Of a stretch of DNA of 64,000 bases, positions 1 to 8,453 are shown piece by piece; position 1 is the stretch's first letter; every line of letters starts with the position of its first letter. Source of the stretch: Halobacterium hubeiense (GTDB lineage Archaea; Halobacteriota; Halobacteria; Halobacteriales; Halobacteriaceae); contig NZ_LN831302.1 of NCBI RefSeq assembly GCF_001488575.1, positions 2,170,001 through 2,234,000 of the forward strand, written 5' to 3'. The position numbers were made by a program, and so were the translations under genes. The notes under the pieces are model-generated. The model was not told the origin of the DNA. It did no database searches and saw only the letters and a program-made list of their open reading frames with translations.

Positions 1-448
1 CGCCGACGGCGGCGAGCGCGCCGACGACGCCGCGGCCGTTCTCCCACTGTGCGGTCTCGTAGCCGTGTGCGGCCGCCAGCGACTTCGCCTCGCCGGGGTC
101 GAGGTGCGCTCGCATCGCGCGCTCGGCGAACTCCGTGATTGGCTCGGGCGCGTCGGCTTCGGGCGCGACCACGACGCCCGGGTTCGTCCGGGGGTCGTCA
201 GTCTCCGCGACCTCGCCGACGACCTCCTCCGCGACGGCCAACCCCACTCCGGGGTCGACGTCGGCGTGGACGGCGAGCGCGGCGTTCCCGCGGGTCTTGT
301 ACTCGACGGCAGGGTTCAGGCGCACGAGCAGCACGCGCTCGACGCTCGCCCCGCGCTCGCGCAGCCGCTCGGCGACGAGGTGAGCGGCGTACGTCGTACA
401 CATCCCGCGGTCGCGGGAGTCCGTGTCGTCGAGGGCGACGACCGTCAT
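1..448 (-). CDS. tiaS: tRNA(Ile2) 2-agmatinylcytidine synthetase TiaS, N-terminal part
   Basis: Only the first 149 codons lie in the window; the gene runs off the left edge. The conceptual protein opens MTVVALDDTDSRDRGMCTTY, the conserved TiaS start, in which the DDTDS stretch belongs to the nucleotide-binding region. The enzyme attaches agmatine to C34 of the tRNA(Ile) CAU anticodon so that it reads AUA, an archaeal equivalent of bacterial lysidine formation. The ATG at 446-448 fits the family start. It is divergent from the HTH regulator gene at 590. Confidence 0.9.
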   Translation of the reverse strand, partial: MTVVALDDTDSRDRGMCTTYAAHLVAERLRERGASVERVLLVRLNPAVEYKTRGNAALAVHADVDPGVGLAVAEEVVGEVAETDDPRTNPGVVVAPEADAPEPITEFAERAMRAHLDPGEAKSLAAAHGYETAQWENGRGVVGALAAVG

Positions 449-558
449 TCGGCGCGCCCGTAGGACCCGCGCACCTTTCGCGCTTCCGGTCCCCGAGCGG
501 GGATAGTGACCGACGAATGACCGAAACCGCGGGGAAGCGCCGCCGTATCGGCACAACG

Positions 559-566
559 CATATATG
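559..566 (+). promoter_or_regulatory. TATA box (box A) of the HTH regulator gene
   Basis: The sequence catatatg is centred 28 nt upstream of the ATG at 590. That is the spacing expected for an archaeal TATA box and a leaderless transcript, and it supports 590 as the start over the in-frame GTG at 566, which would lie inside the promoter. Confidence 0.6.
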
Positions 567-589
567 TGGCCGACGGCTTACCCTCGTGT

Positions 590-1552
590 ATGTCACGGTC
601 GGTACTCATCGAGAACGTCACCGCCATGCTCGCGGACGCGGGGTTCACGGTGAGCGACCGGTGTGCGACGCGGCCCAAGAGCTTCGACGTGGCCGCCCGC
701 CGCGACGAGGACGTCATCCTCGTGAAGATTCTGGGCAACATCGACGCCTTCGACGCGCCGACCGGCGCGGAGATGCGGCGGCTCGGCACCTACCTCGACG
801 CCACCCCGATGGTCATCGGCCTGCGAACCCGTGACGAGGAACTCAAACCGGGCGTCGTCTACTTCCGCCACGGCGTCCCCGTGCTCAGCCCCGACACCGC
901 GATGGACTTCTTCGTGGAGGGCGTCCCGCCGCTCATCTACGCGGCGCCGGGCGGCCTCTACGTGAACATCGACGGCGACGTGCTCGCGGACCGCCGGCAG
1001 AACGAGGACTTGAGCCTCGGCCAGCTCGCCAACCAGCTCGGCGTCTCCCGGCGCACCGTCTCGAAGTACGAGGACGGCATGAACGCCAGCATCGAGGTCG
1101 CGATGGAGCTGGAGGAGCTGTTCGGCGGCGACCTCACCTCGCCGGTGTCGGTGATGGACGGCGCGGAGGAAGTCCGGGACGCCGAACCCACCCCTGACGA
1201 CCCCGAAGCCGACCCCGAGGACGTGCCCGTGCTCTCCGTGCTGGCGCGCGTCGGCTTCGAGGTCCACCCGACGGATCGCGCGCCGTTCAAAGCCGTCAGC
1301 GAGGACGCCTCCGGCGCGGACCGCGTGCTGACGGGGCACTCGTCGTTCACGGACGCCGCGGTCAAGCGCGCCCGCATCATGAGTTCGCTCGGCTCGATTA
1401 CGCACACCCGCGCCGTCTACGTCGTCGACGAGGCCTCCCGGGACTCCGTGGACGACACCGCCATCGTCGAGCGCGAGGAACTCGAAGACGTCGAGGACTC
1501 CGACGAGTTCCGCGACCTGCTCGCCGACCGCGGCGCGCAGTCGGAAGCCTGA
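590..1552 (+). CDS. Putative HTH-type transcriptional regulator (conserved archaeal family)
   Basis: A 320-residue protein with an N-terminal nuclease- or receiver-like alpha/beta region ([19 protein letters not shown]), then an XRE/Cro-type helix-turn-helix around residues 140-165 ([20 protein letters not shown]), and an acidic C-terminal region. This arrangement is that of the archaeal family annotated as putative HTH-type transcriptional regulatory proteins, whose targets are mostly unknown. The start at 590 was chosen over the GTG at 566 because of family alignment and the TATA box at 559-566. It stands alone, divergent from tiaS, so no operon hints at its regulon. Confidence 0.8.
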   Translation: MSRSVLIENVTAMLADAGFTVSDRCATRPKSFDVAARRDEDVILVKILGNIDAFDAPTGAEMRRLGTYLDATPMVIGLRTRDEELKPGVVYFRHGVPVLSPDTAMDFFVEGVPPLIYAAPGGLYVNIDGDVLADRRQNEDLSLGQLANQLGVSRRTVSKYEDGMNASIEVAMELEELFGGDLTSPVSVMDGAEEVRDAEPTPDDPEADPEDVPVLSVLARVGFEVHPTDRAPFKAVSEDASGADRVLTGHSSFTDAAVKRARIMSSLGSITHTRAVYVVDEASRDSVDDTAIVEREELEDVEDSDEFRDLLADRGAQSEA

Positions 1553-1582
1553 CCACAGATTCTCTCAGCGGCAAAAACGCCG

Positions 1583-1828
1583 TTACGCGCCGTACGTCTC
1601 TTCGAGGTATTCGACGATGTCGTCGCTCTCGGGCATCCCCTCGATGCCGTGGTCGGTGTCTACGAGGACGGGGACGCCGGTCTGACCGCTGACCTCCTCG
1701 ACTTCGCCGCGCTCGCTGTGCGAGCTCGGGACCTCGTGTTCGACGTAGTCGAGGCCGAGTTCGTCGAGCTTCGTCTCGACTTTCGCGCAGTACGGGCAGC
1801 CCGGGAGCTTGTAGAGTTCGAGTGTCAC
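1583..1828 (-). CDS. Glutaredoxin-like thiol-disulfide protein
   Basis: An 81-residue thioredoxin-fold protein with a classical glutaredoxin active site, CPYC, at about residues 10-13, the cis-proline loop TGVPVLVD, and a C-terminal helix ending EYLEETYGA. Haloarchaea lack glutathione and use gamma-glutamylcysteine, so the reductant partner cannot be assumed. The GTG at 1826-1828 gives VTLELYKLPGCPYC, the normal family length; the longer reading from 1855 adds only an arginine-rich tail without similarity. Its neighbour is a convergent regulator gene on one side and a permease gene on the other. Confidence 0.82.
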   Translation of the reverse strand: MTLELYKLPGCPYCAKVETKLDELGLDYVEHEVPSSHSERGEVEEVSGQTGVPVLVDTDHGIEGMPESDDIVEYLEETYGA

Positions 1829-1882
1829 GCCCGCACGTACGCGGCGACGACGCAAAGAAGCCGGGGATGCGGCGGACGGCGC

Positions 1883-3271
1883 TCAGACCGCGGCAGCGAG
1901 CGTGCCGCTGGTGCGGACGTAGAAGTAGACGACGAATGCGAGCGCGAGCAGCCACTGGCCGGCGGAGACCTCGTCGTACTCGCCGACGGCGACCTTCACG
2001 ACGGGGTAGGAGACGATGCCGGCGGCGATGCCGTAGCCGATGTTGTACGTGAACGGCATCACGAAGACGGTGAGGCCGGCGGGAATCGCGTACGTCATGT
2101 CGTCCCACGCGACGTCGGTGACGTTCGCGAGCATGATGACGCCGACGACGACCAGCGCGATGTGGCTGGCGTACAGCGGGACGATGGCCGCCAGCGGGAC
2201 GACCACGAGGCTCGCGAGGAACAGCAGCGCAACGACGAGCGCGGTGAGGCCGGTGCGGCCGCCCTCTTCGACGCCGGTCGCGGACTCGATGTACGTGGTG
2301 ACCGTCGAGGTCCCGAGCATGCTGCCGACCGTGGTGCCGATTGCGTCGGCCATCAGCGGCTTGTCGATGTCCGGGAAGTTGCCGTCCTCGTCGAGGAAGC
2401 CCGCGACCTGTCCGACGCCGACGAGCGTGCCGGCGGTGTCGAAGAAGTCCACGAAGAAGAACGTGAACACGATGAGCGCGAACGCGAACACGTCGATGCC
2501 CTCCGCGGGCGCGCCGACGAGCCCGTCCACGAACGCGCCCGCCAGCGGCGTGATGTCGTACTGGGCGCCCGTGATGGACGTCGTGAGCGTGCCCGGCGCG
2601 ACGACGCCGGCCCACTCGATGACGTAGGCGGCGACCGTCGTGCCGAGGATGCCGACGACGATGGAGCCGGGGACGCCGCGGGCGTACAGCGCGAGCGTGA
2701 AGAACAGCCCGGCGACGGCCAGCGTCGCGGCGGGGTCGGTGGCGATTTGGCCGAGCGTGACCATCGTCGCCTGGTCGGCGGCGACGACGCCCATCTCCTG
2801 GAGGCCGATGAGCGCGAGGAAGCCGCCGATGCCCGCGCCGACCGCGAGCTTGACGGGTTCGGGGAACGCGCGGATGATGGCCTTGCGGGCGCCGGCGGCG
2901 GTCAGCAGGATGAAGATGATGCCTTCGACGAACACCGCGGCGAGCGCGACCTGCCACGGGATGCCGAGCCCGATGACGACGGTGTACGCGAAGAAGGCGT
3001 TGAGCCCGAGGCCGGGCGCTTGCGCGAACGGGCGGTTGGCGTACAGCGCCATCACCGTGGTCGCGACGAACGCCGAGAGGATGGTGACGACCGCCAGCAT
3101 CTGCTGGACTTGGTCGCCGGTGTACCCGGGGATGGAGATTGCCTGCCCGAGCGTCGCTGGGTTGACGAGGACGATGTACGACATCGCGAAGAACGTCGTC
3201 ACGCCCGCGAGCGTCTCGGTCCGGACGTCGGTGTCGTGGTCGTCGAGTGCGAAGTAGTCAGCGAGCCCCAT
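1883..3271 (-). CDS. NCS2-family purine (adenine/guanine-type) permease
   Basis: A 462-residue polytopic membrane protein resembling AzgA/PbuG nucleobase permeases: N-terminal TETLAGVTTFFAMSYIVLVNP, the region around GLGLNAFFAY, and the motif FVDFFDTAGTLVGV, all typical of the family. It should import adenine, guanine or hypoxanthine with protons or sodium. About 13 membrane segments are evident from hydrophobic stretches. gfcR and pyrE follow upstream on the same strand, so the neighbourhood handles phosphoribosyl and base metabolism. Substrate specificity cannot be read from sequence alone. A repeat-rich candidate operator lies directly in front (3277-3327). Confidence 0.85.
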   Translation of the reverse strand: MGLADYFALDDHDTDVRTETLAGVTTFFAMSYIVLVNPATLGQAISIPGYTGDQVQQMLAVVTILSAFVATTVMALYANRPFAQAPGLGLNAFFAYTVVIGLGIPWQVALAAVFVEGIIFILLTAAGARKAIIRAFPEPVKLAVGAGIGGFLALIGLQEMGVVAADQATMVTLGQIATDPAATLAVAGLFFTLALYARGVPGSIVVGILGTTVAAYVIEWAGVVAPGTLTTSITGAQYDITPLAGAFVDGLVGAPAEGIDVFAFALIVFTFFFVDFFDTAGTLVGVGQVAGFLDEDGNFPDIDKPLMADAIGTTVGSMLGTSTVTTYIESATGVEEGGRTGLTALVVALLFLASLVVVPLAAIVPLYASHIALVVVGVIMLANVTDVAWDDMTYAIPAGLTVFVMPFTYNIGYGIAAGIVSYPVVKVAVGEYDEVSAGQWLLALAFVVYFYVRTSGTLAAAV

Positions 3272-3276
3272 TATGA

Positions 3277-3327
3277 TGCACGTTCGGGCATAACTACACC
3301 TCCCGCTTAAGCGTTGTTATGCACGTT
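3277..3327 (-). promoter_or_regulatory. Candidate operator and promoter of the NCS2 permease gene
   Basis: A box-A-like palindrome gcttaagc (3305-3312) is flanked by the perfect inverted pair gcataac (3288-3294) and gttatgc (3316-3322). The octamer tgcacgtt occurs directly repeated at 3277-3284 and 3320-3327. The arrangement straddles the expected promoter of the permease gene, whose ATG is at 3271, and would suit a dimeric regulator. The regulator is unknown. Confidence 0.45.
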
Positions 3328-3403
3328 GGTAGTCCGTGCCCGCTGCGGATGAAGAACCGTCCAGAATATCCACGCGCGTGCCCAGAATCGGGCGTCGCGA
3401 CCG

Positions 3404-4117
3404 TTATTCGAGGTTCGCGAGCGCGCCGACGGGGGCGTCGGTGAGCTCGCGGGCGCGCTCGACGCCGTCGTCGCCGACCGCGATGAGCGTGAACACGCCG
3501 GTGACGTCGGCGTCCGCGGCGTCGGCGATGTCCAGCAGAATCTCCTGGGTCTCGCCCGACCGGATGAGGTCGTCGACGACGAGCACGGTCTCGCCGGCGT
3601 CGATGGCCGATGCAGGGAGGTAGTAGGTCAGTTCGATGCCCGACGCGAAGCGCTTGCGGGCCTCGATGAACTCCTCAACGGCAGTCTCCTTGGACTTCTT
3701 GGCGTACGCGCACCGAGCGCCGTAGTAGGAGGCCAGCGACGCCGCGAGCGTGATGCCGTCGGTGGCCGCGGTGAGGACGACGTCCGGCCGCTCGAAGTCG
3801 AACGTCTCGGCGGCGACGGGCGCCACCAAGTCGAGGAACGACTGGTCGAAGACGACGCCGGAGTTGTCGACGTAGCCCTCGTCGTCGAGGCGGACGCGCG
3901 CCTCCAGCTCCTCGCGCAGGAGGTCGGCACCGGCGTCCTCGACGACTTCGCGGGCGCGCTCGGCGCTCGGGAGGACGTGGCCGTTCACGTAGCGGTTGAG
4001 GTCGCCGGCGGGGAGGCCGGTCTCCGCGGAGAGTTCGTCGTACGTCCGGGTCTCCTTGAGCGTGCGCAGCACGTCGACCGCTCGCAACTGGAGGGCGGCC
4101 TTCTCTGCTCGGTTCAT
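3404..4117 (-). CDS. gfcR: GfcR, PRTase-like transcriptional regulator of sugar catabolism
   Basis: A 237-residue protein with an N-terminal winged-helix/HTH region (residues about 1-60, YDELSAETGLPAGDLNRYV) fused to a phosphoribosyltransferase fold. The PRPP-loop equivalent reads VLVVDDLIRSGETQ near residues 185-198. This is the GfcR family (earlier annotated PyrE-like), shown in Haloferax volcanii to activate glucose and fructose catabolic genes. The ATG at 4115-4117 gives the standard start MNRAEKAALQLR. It lies 91 bp downstream of pyrE on the same strand; both share the PRTase fold, consistent with ancient duplication. Confidence 0.9.
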   Translation of the reverse strand: MNRAEKAALQLRAVDVLRTLKETRTYDELSAETGLPAGDLNRYVNGHVLPSAERAREVVEDAGADLLREELEARVRLDDEGYVDNSGVVFDQSFLDLVAPVAAETFDFERPDVVLTAATDGITLAASLASYYGARCAYAKKSKETAVEEFIEARKRFASGIELTYYLPASAIDAGETVLVVDDLIRSGETQEILLDIADAADADVTGVFTLIAVGDDGVERARELTDAPVGALANLE

Positions 4118-4208
4118 ACAGGTACCCACGTTTCCACAAACTTGAATATCCCGGAACTGTCGGCGTGCGAAGAAATCACAAACGCGCCCATTCCGGGCGG
4201 CACCCCGA

Positions 4209-4730
4209 TTACTCGGCGTCCAGCAGGTCGCTGGCCGTCACGAGCGCCTCCATCTCGACGCCGTGCTCGGCGAGCAGTTCTCGGCCGCCCTCCTCGCGGT
4301 CCACCACGAGCAGCGCGCGGTTCACTTCCGCACCCGCGTCCCGAAGTGCCTCCACGGCGTCCACCGCGGACTGGCCGGTCGTCGCGATGTCCTCCACGAC
4401 GACGACCTCCTCGCCGTCTTCGAGGCGGCCCTCGATGCGGTTCCCGGTCCCGTACTCCTTGGCTTGCTTGCGCGCGATGACGTACGGCACGTCGGCCTCA
4501 ACCGAAGTCGCGGCGGCCAGCGGCACGCCCCCGAGCGCGACGCCGCCGAGTTTCGCGTCCGCGTCGAGGCGCTCGGCGAACGCCTCGGCGATGGCGCGCA
4601 GGCAGTCCGGGTCCGTCTCGAAGAGGTACTTGTCGACGTAGTACTCGGAGGTGCCGCCGTGGGAGAGCTCGAACTCCCCGAATTTGACGGCGTCCGCGTC
4701 GCGGAGCAGCTGAACGAGGTCGTCGGTCAT
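4209..4730 (-). CDS. pyrE: Orotate phosphoribosyltransferase
   Basis: A 173-residue type I PRTase that converts orotate and PRPP to OMP in pyrimidine synthesis. The PRPP-binding motif [13 protein letters not shown] is present at about residues 108-120, preceded by the [12 protein letters not shown] flexible loop that carries the catalytic lysine region. Length and start ([20 protein letters not shown]) match haloarchaeal PyrE, the gene widely used as a uracil selection marker. It is followed on the same strand by gfcR and preceded by a repeat element and carS. Confidence 0.95.
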   Translation of the reverse strand: MTDDLVQLLRDADAVKFGEFELSHGGTSEYYVDKYLFETDPDCLRAIAEAFAERLDADAKLGGVALGGVPLAAATSVEADVPYVIARKQAKEYGTGNRIEGRLEDGEEVVVVEDIATTGQSAVDAVEALRDAGAEVNRALLVVDREEGGRELLAEHGVEMEALVTASDLLDAE

Positions 4731-4795
4731 TACCAGAGTTGGCGGGCCACCCGACCAAAAGGGGTGCGATTACCGAGCCGAGACGAATGTGGTGG

Positions 4796-4949
4796 AGCAT
4801 CCGCGAGCGAGCGGTCTGAAAGACCCGAGCGAAGCGGTTCACTCGCGGCGAAGCCGCGAGGCCGACGAGCGACCGGAGGGAGCGAGGAGTGCTTTTAGTG
4901 CAGGTTTTGCCGAGGGCGGCCGCAGGCCGCCCGCAGCGCAAAACGTGCG
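4796..4949 (-). repeat. Intergenic repeat element copy A (nested hairpin at the 3' end of carS)
   Basis: Read on the minus strand the element begins directly at the carS stop codon. It has an outer pair gttttgc/gcaaaac (4938-4944 and 4904-4910) enclosing a perfect 8-bp GC stem with a 3-nt loop (4914-4921 with 4925-4932). It continues with aaaagcactcctc and a GC-rich tail ending at gcggatgctc. Copy B at 18439-18692 has the same order of motifs and the same orientation relative to its upstream gene. Confidence 0.75.
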
Positions 4950-5495
4950 TTAGTATGGCTCGTTCTTCAGTCCCAGCAGGTACGCAATACCGTTGGTGAC
5001 GACGTGCAGCAGCGGGGTGAGCACGAGGATGGCGACGACGAGGTCGAGGGTGAAGGTGTCGGCGAACCAGCCGCTGGCGGCGACGGCGGCGAGCGCGAGC
5101 GCGACGACGACGAAGTCGAGTTGGTCGAGGAGGGGGAAGGCGGCGCCGCGTTCGCGGCCGGTGCGGCGCTTGAGGAAGGAGGCGAGGATGTCGCCGAGCA
5201 TCGCGCCGGCGGGGAGCGCGACCATGGCGGCGGGCGGGAACGTCGGGAGTGCGACGCCGAGCGCGTCGCTGGCGGTCGGTTCGACGGCGTTCAGGACGGC
5301 GGCGAGGGCGACGCCGGCGAGGACGCCGACGGCGGTGCCGCGCCACGTCTTCCCGTCGCCGAGCACGCGCTTGCCGCCCAACGTGGCGCCGCCGTCGATG
5401 GGGCGGCCGCCGCCCGCCAGCACGGCGGCGTTGTTCGGCACGTACGCGGGCAGCATCACCCAGACTGCAGTCGCGACCGTCGCTGCGAGACCCAT
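4950..5495 (-). CDS. carS: CDP-archaeol synthase (CDP-2,3-bis-O-geranylgeranyl-sn-glycerol synthase)
   Basis: A 181-residue integral membrane enzyme with about five hydrophobic segments that transfers CMP from CTP to digeranylgeranylglyceryl phosphate, giving the activated precursor of archaeal phospholipids. Recognisable features are [17 protein letters not shown] near the N-terminus, [13 protein letters not shown], and the cytosolic stretch [23 protein letters not shown], all conserved in CarS. The ATG at 5493-5495 gives the family start [12 protein letters not shown]; a much longer reading in this frame is an artefact of overlap with the next gene. The stop codon abuts repeat element A. 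Confidence 0.92.
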   Translation of the reverse strand: MGLAATVATAVWVMLPAYVPNNAAVLAGGGRPIDGGATLGGKRVLGDGKTWRGTAVGVLAGVALAAVLNAVEPTASDALGVALPTFPPAAMVALPAGAMLGDILASFLKRRTGRERGAAFPLLDQLDFVVVALALAAVAASGWFADTFTLDLVVAILVLTPLLHVVTNGIAYLLGLKNEPY

Positions 5496-5585
5496 GCGTG
5501 GGGGTGGACGCGGCCGGCGGAAAAACCCGCGGGTTCGACCGGGGGAGGCGCGTCGTTTAAGGGACGCGGCGCCGGAGATTTTCGT

Positions 5586-6425
5586 ATGATACCGCCCATC
5601 GCGAGCAACTTCGTCGCGGGGGAGACGCCCGCGGAGGCCGTCGAGCACGCCGAGTCGCTGAACGCTCGCGGCGTCGCCGCCATCCTGAATCTGCTGGGCG
5701 AGCACTACGAGCAGCGGCCGCCCGCCGACGAGGACGCCGCGGCGTACGAGGCCCTCGTGCGGGACATCGCCAAGAGCGGCGTGGACGCCTGCATCTCGGT
5801 GAAGCCCTCCCAAATCGGGCTGGACGTCGGCGAGGACGTGTTCGCCGAGAATCTCGCGGACATCGTGGAGGTGGCCGACGACCACGGCGTGTTCACGTGG
5901 GTGGACATGGAGGACCACGAGACGACCGACGCCACGCTGGACGCCTACGAGGACCTCACCACGGAGTACGGTGGCGGCGTCGGCGTCTGCATTCAGGCGA
6001 ACCTCAAGCGCACGGAGGAGGACCTCGAACGGCTCGCGGCCCTCCCCGGGAAAGTCCGGCTCGTGAAGGGTGCCTACGACGAACCGTCGTCGATAGCGTA
6101 CACGCGCAAGGAGCGCGTGAACGAGGCGTACCGCGACTACCTGGAGTTCATGTTCCGGGAGTTCGAGGGCGGCGTCGCGGTGGGGAGCCACGACCCGGAG
6201 ATGATCGCGTACGCCCGCGACCTCCACGACGAGTACGGCACCGACTACGAGGTCCAGATGCTGATGGGCGTCCGCGACGACGCGCAGTTCGACCTCGCGG
6301 CCGACGACGTCGACGTCTACCAGTACGTGCCGTACGGCGGGAGGTGGTTCTCGTACTTCTACCGGCGCGCGATGGAGCGCAAGGAGAACCTGTTGTTCGC
6401 GCTGCGGGCGGTTCTGGGCCGGTAG
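5586..6425 (+). CDS. Proline dehydrogenase family protein
   Basis: A 279-residue TIM-barrel protein of the PRODH family, which oxidises proline to pyrroline-5-carboxylate with FAD. The C-terminal hallmark [19 protein letters not shown] is intact, as are [13 protein letters not shown] and the barrel strands [11 protein letters not shown] and [11 protein letters not shown]. It corresponds to stand-alone monofunctional PRODH rather than fused PutA; no pyrroline-5-carboxylate dehydrogenase lies nearby. The ATG at 5586 is preferred over readings that extend into carS on the other strand. It is divergent from carS with 90 bp between them. Confidence 0.88.
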   Translation: MIPPIASNFVAGETPAEAVEHAESLNARGVAAILNLLGEHYEQRPPADEDAAAYEALVRDIAKSGVDACISVKPSQIGLDVGEDVFAENLADIVEVADDHGVFTWVDMEDHETTDATLDAYEDLTTEYGGGVGVCIQANLKRTEEDLERLAALPGKVRLVKGAYDEPSSIAYTRKERVNEAYRDYLEFMFREFEGGVAVGSHDPEMIAYARDLHDEYGTDYEVQMLMGVRDDAQFDLAADDVDVYQYVPYGGRWFSYFYRRAMERKENLLFALRAVLGR

Positions 6426-6473
6426 GGCGGTCGTCTCGAAATCCCTATACGTCGCCGCTCAGTGGACTCCCGT

Positions 6474-7079
6474 ATGACCTCGTGGAAGCGGGACTTCGCG
6501 AGCGGGCTCATCGTGCTCGCGCCGATTCTGGTCACGCTGTACGTCCTCTACTGGCTGTTCTCGCTCATCGCGCGGTTCTCGCTGCTGGCGACGAACGTCG
6601 ACGACCCCGTGGTGGCGGTCAGCATGACCGTCGTCATCTTCGTGCTGCTGGTGTTCTCCGTGGGCTACCTGATGCGGACCGCGCTCGGCACGTTCGCCGA
6701 GGAGGTCTTGGACGACCTCATCAACCGGCTGCCGGGGCTGCGCATCGTCTACAACGCCTCGAAGATGGCCGTCGAGACGGTGCTGTCCGGCGGCGCCGAC
6801 GAGTTCCAGAAGCCCGTGAAAGTCGAGCCGTGGGAGGGGATGCGGCTGACCGCGTTCAAGACGGGGAAGACGACCGACGACGGCCGCGAGGTGGTGTTCA
6901 TGCCGACCGCGCCGAACATCACCTCCGGGTTCGTGATGGAGCTGGAGCCCGAGGACGTCATCGAAGTCGACGAGTCCACGGAGGACGCGCTGACGCGCGT
7001 TCTCAGTGCGGGGTTCGGGGAGAACGAGCGGGACGTCCCGGAGCCGTTCGTCGACGACGAGGACGAGCCCGAACAGTGA
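6474..7079 (+). CDS. DUF502 family membrane protein
   Basis: A 201-residue protein with two N-terminal transmembrane helices (about residues 8-32 and 45-70) and a soluble C-terminal domain, matching the DUF502 family found in bacteria and archaea, whose role is unknown. Typical family segments are SGLIVLAPILVTLYVLYWLF, PGLRIVYNASKMAVETV and VVFMPTAPNITSGFV. The ATG at 6474 is preferred over the GTG at 6462 because a TATA-like atccctatac at 6441-6450 fits a leaderless transcript from there. The C-terminus is highly acidic (DDEDEPEQ). Confidence 0.82.
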   Translation: MTSWKRDFASGLIVLAPILVTLYVLYWLFSLIARFSLLATNVDDPVVAVSMTVVIFVLLVFSVGYLMRTALGTFAEEVLDDLINRLPGLRIVYNASKMAVETVLSGGADEFQKPVKVEPWEGMRLTAFKTGKTTDDGREVVFMPTAPNITSGFVMELEPEDVIEVDESTEDALTRVLSAGFGENERDVPEPFVDDEDEPEQ

Positions 7080-7100
7080 GCCGGCGCGGCGTCGCGCGGG

Positions 7101-7295
7101 TCAGTCGTCCGCCGCCTGCGTCCGGTGGTTCACCCACTCGATGTCGAGAATGTCGGCCGCGCAGGGCTCGCAGAGCGAGAGGGTGACGCGCCGGCGCTCG
7201 CCGTCGGCGCGGTCGAGCCGGAGCGCGTGCGGCGTCGCGGCGCGGTCACCGTCGTTGCAGTTACTACAGATGGACCGACTGGCCGCGCTGTTCAC
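7101..7295 (-). CDS. Small putative zinc-finger protein
   Basis: A 64-residue basic-acidic protein with two CxxC pairs (CSNCNDG near residues 10-13 and CEPC near 42-45), the spacing of a single zinc ribbon. Such short zinc-binding proteins are numerous in haloarchaea and are generally uncharacterised; some affect biofilm or motility. The only start in range is GTG at 7293-7295. It is convergent with the DUF502 gene, whose stop is 21 bp away. Function not recognised. Confidence 0.6.
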   Translation of the reverse strand: MNSAASRSICSNCNDGDRAATPHALRLDRADGERRRVTLSLCEPCAADILDIEWVNHRTQAADD

Positions 7296-7384
7296 ACGTC
7301 ACCGAGGTGCCACGCGGTTATAGGAGGGGGTGGTTTTGACGCCGGTGGTCTTTTCGAGGAAGTGAGTGACAGTCCCGTTCGGGT

Positions 7385-8311
7385 TCAGACGTAGTGGAAC
7401 CACTCCTCGCGCTCACCGGACTCCACGACGTCGAAGAACGCCTGCTGGAGCTCCTCGGTGACCGGGCCGCGGGTGCCGGACCCGATTTCGACGTTGTCCA
7501 CCTGCCGGATGGGCGTGACCTCGGCGGCGGAGCCGGTGAAGAACAGCTCGTCGGCGGTGTGGAGTTCGCCCCGCGAGATGGAGACGTCGTCGTGGACGGT
7601 GTAGCCGCGCTCCTCGACGAGCGTGATGACGGTGTCGCGGGTGATGCCGTCGAGGATGCTCTCGGAGAGCCCGGGCGTGAAGATTTCGCCGTCGCGCACG
7701 AGGAAGAGGTTCTCGCCGGGGCCTTCCGCGACGTTGCCCTCCTTGTTGAGGACGATGGCTTCCGTGAAGCCGTTGCGGCGGGCTTCCTCGCCGGCGAGCA
7801 TGGAGTTGACGTAGAGGCCGGTGGTCTTGGCGTTGGTCGGAATCTGACTGGAGGCGTGCTTGCGCCACGACGAAACCATCACTTCGACGCCCTCTTCGAG
7901 CGCTTCCTCGCCGAGGTAGGTGCCCCACGGCCACGCGGCGATGGTGACGTCCGTCGGGCAGTCCTTCGGGGAGACGCCCAGCGAGTCGTAGCCGTAGTAG
8001 GCGATGGGGCGGACGTAACAGGACGCGAGGTCCTGCCGGTCGAGCAGCTCGACGGTCGCCTCGGTGAGCTCCTCGCGCGTGTAGTCGATGTCGAGGTCGT
8101 AGGGCTTCGCGGACGCGAACAGGCGGTCTAAGTGTTCCTCCCAGCGGAACAGCGCGGGACCCTCGTCGGTGTCGTACGCGCGGACGCCCTCGAAGACGCC
8201 GCTGCCGTAGTGCAGCGCGTGCGTGAGCACGTGGGTCGTGGCGTCCTCCCAGTCCACGAAGTCGCCGTTCATCCAGATGGTGTCGACGTCCATGTCGTCG
8301 AATCCGCTCAT
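7385..8311 (-). CDS. ilvE: Branched-chain amino acid aminotransferase
   Basis: A 308-residue class IV PLP-dependent transaminase that interconverts leucine, isoleucine and valine with their 2-oxo acids. The PLP lysine is expected at K162 in TNAKTTGLYVNS. ALHYGSGVFEGVRAY, YVRPIAYYGYDSLG and GPGENLFLVRDG are family signatures. The ATG at 8309-8311 is the conserved start; a second ATG (MDVDTIW) lies six codons further in. It is divergent from the NhaC gene with a 142-bp AT-richer intergenic region. Confidence 0.93.
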   Translation of the reverse strand: MSGFDDMDVDTIWMNGDFVDWEDATTHVLTHALHYGSGVFEGVRAYDTDEGPALFRWEEHLDRLFASAKPYDLDIDYTREELTEATVELLDRQDLASCYVRPIAYYGYDSLGVSPKDCPTDVTIAAWPWGTYLGEEALEEGVEVMVSSWRKHASSQIPTNAKTTGLYVNSMLAGEEARRNGFTEAIVLNKEGNVAEGPGENLFLVRDGEIFTPGLSESILDGITRDTVITLVEERGYTVHDDVSISRGELHTADELFFTGSAAEVTPIRQVDNVEIGSGTRGPVTEELQQAFFDVVESGEREEWFHYV

Positions 8312-8453
8312 ACTCGCGGGAAGGGCGGGCCGTCTCATAAAACCACGAGTGCCGGCTACGGGCGAGGGTTGCCGCCAGTCCGAGAAACCGTGTGAATGCT
8401 CAACAATAATTCAACCGAGAGGCTTAATTACTGGAGAGAATTACAAGCGGCCG

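Noticed and set aside
1398-3310. Long open frames (519 and 553 codons) on both strands over the glutaredoxin and permease genes
   Set aside because: They are overlapping shadow frames of the permease gene, rich in Arg and Asp/Glu with no family resemblance; high GC makes stop codons rare in alternate frames.
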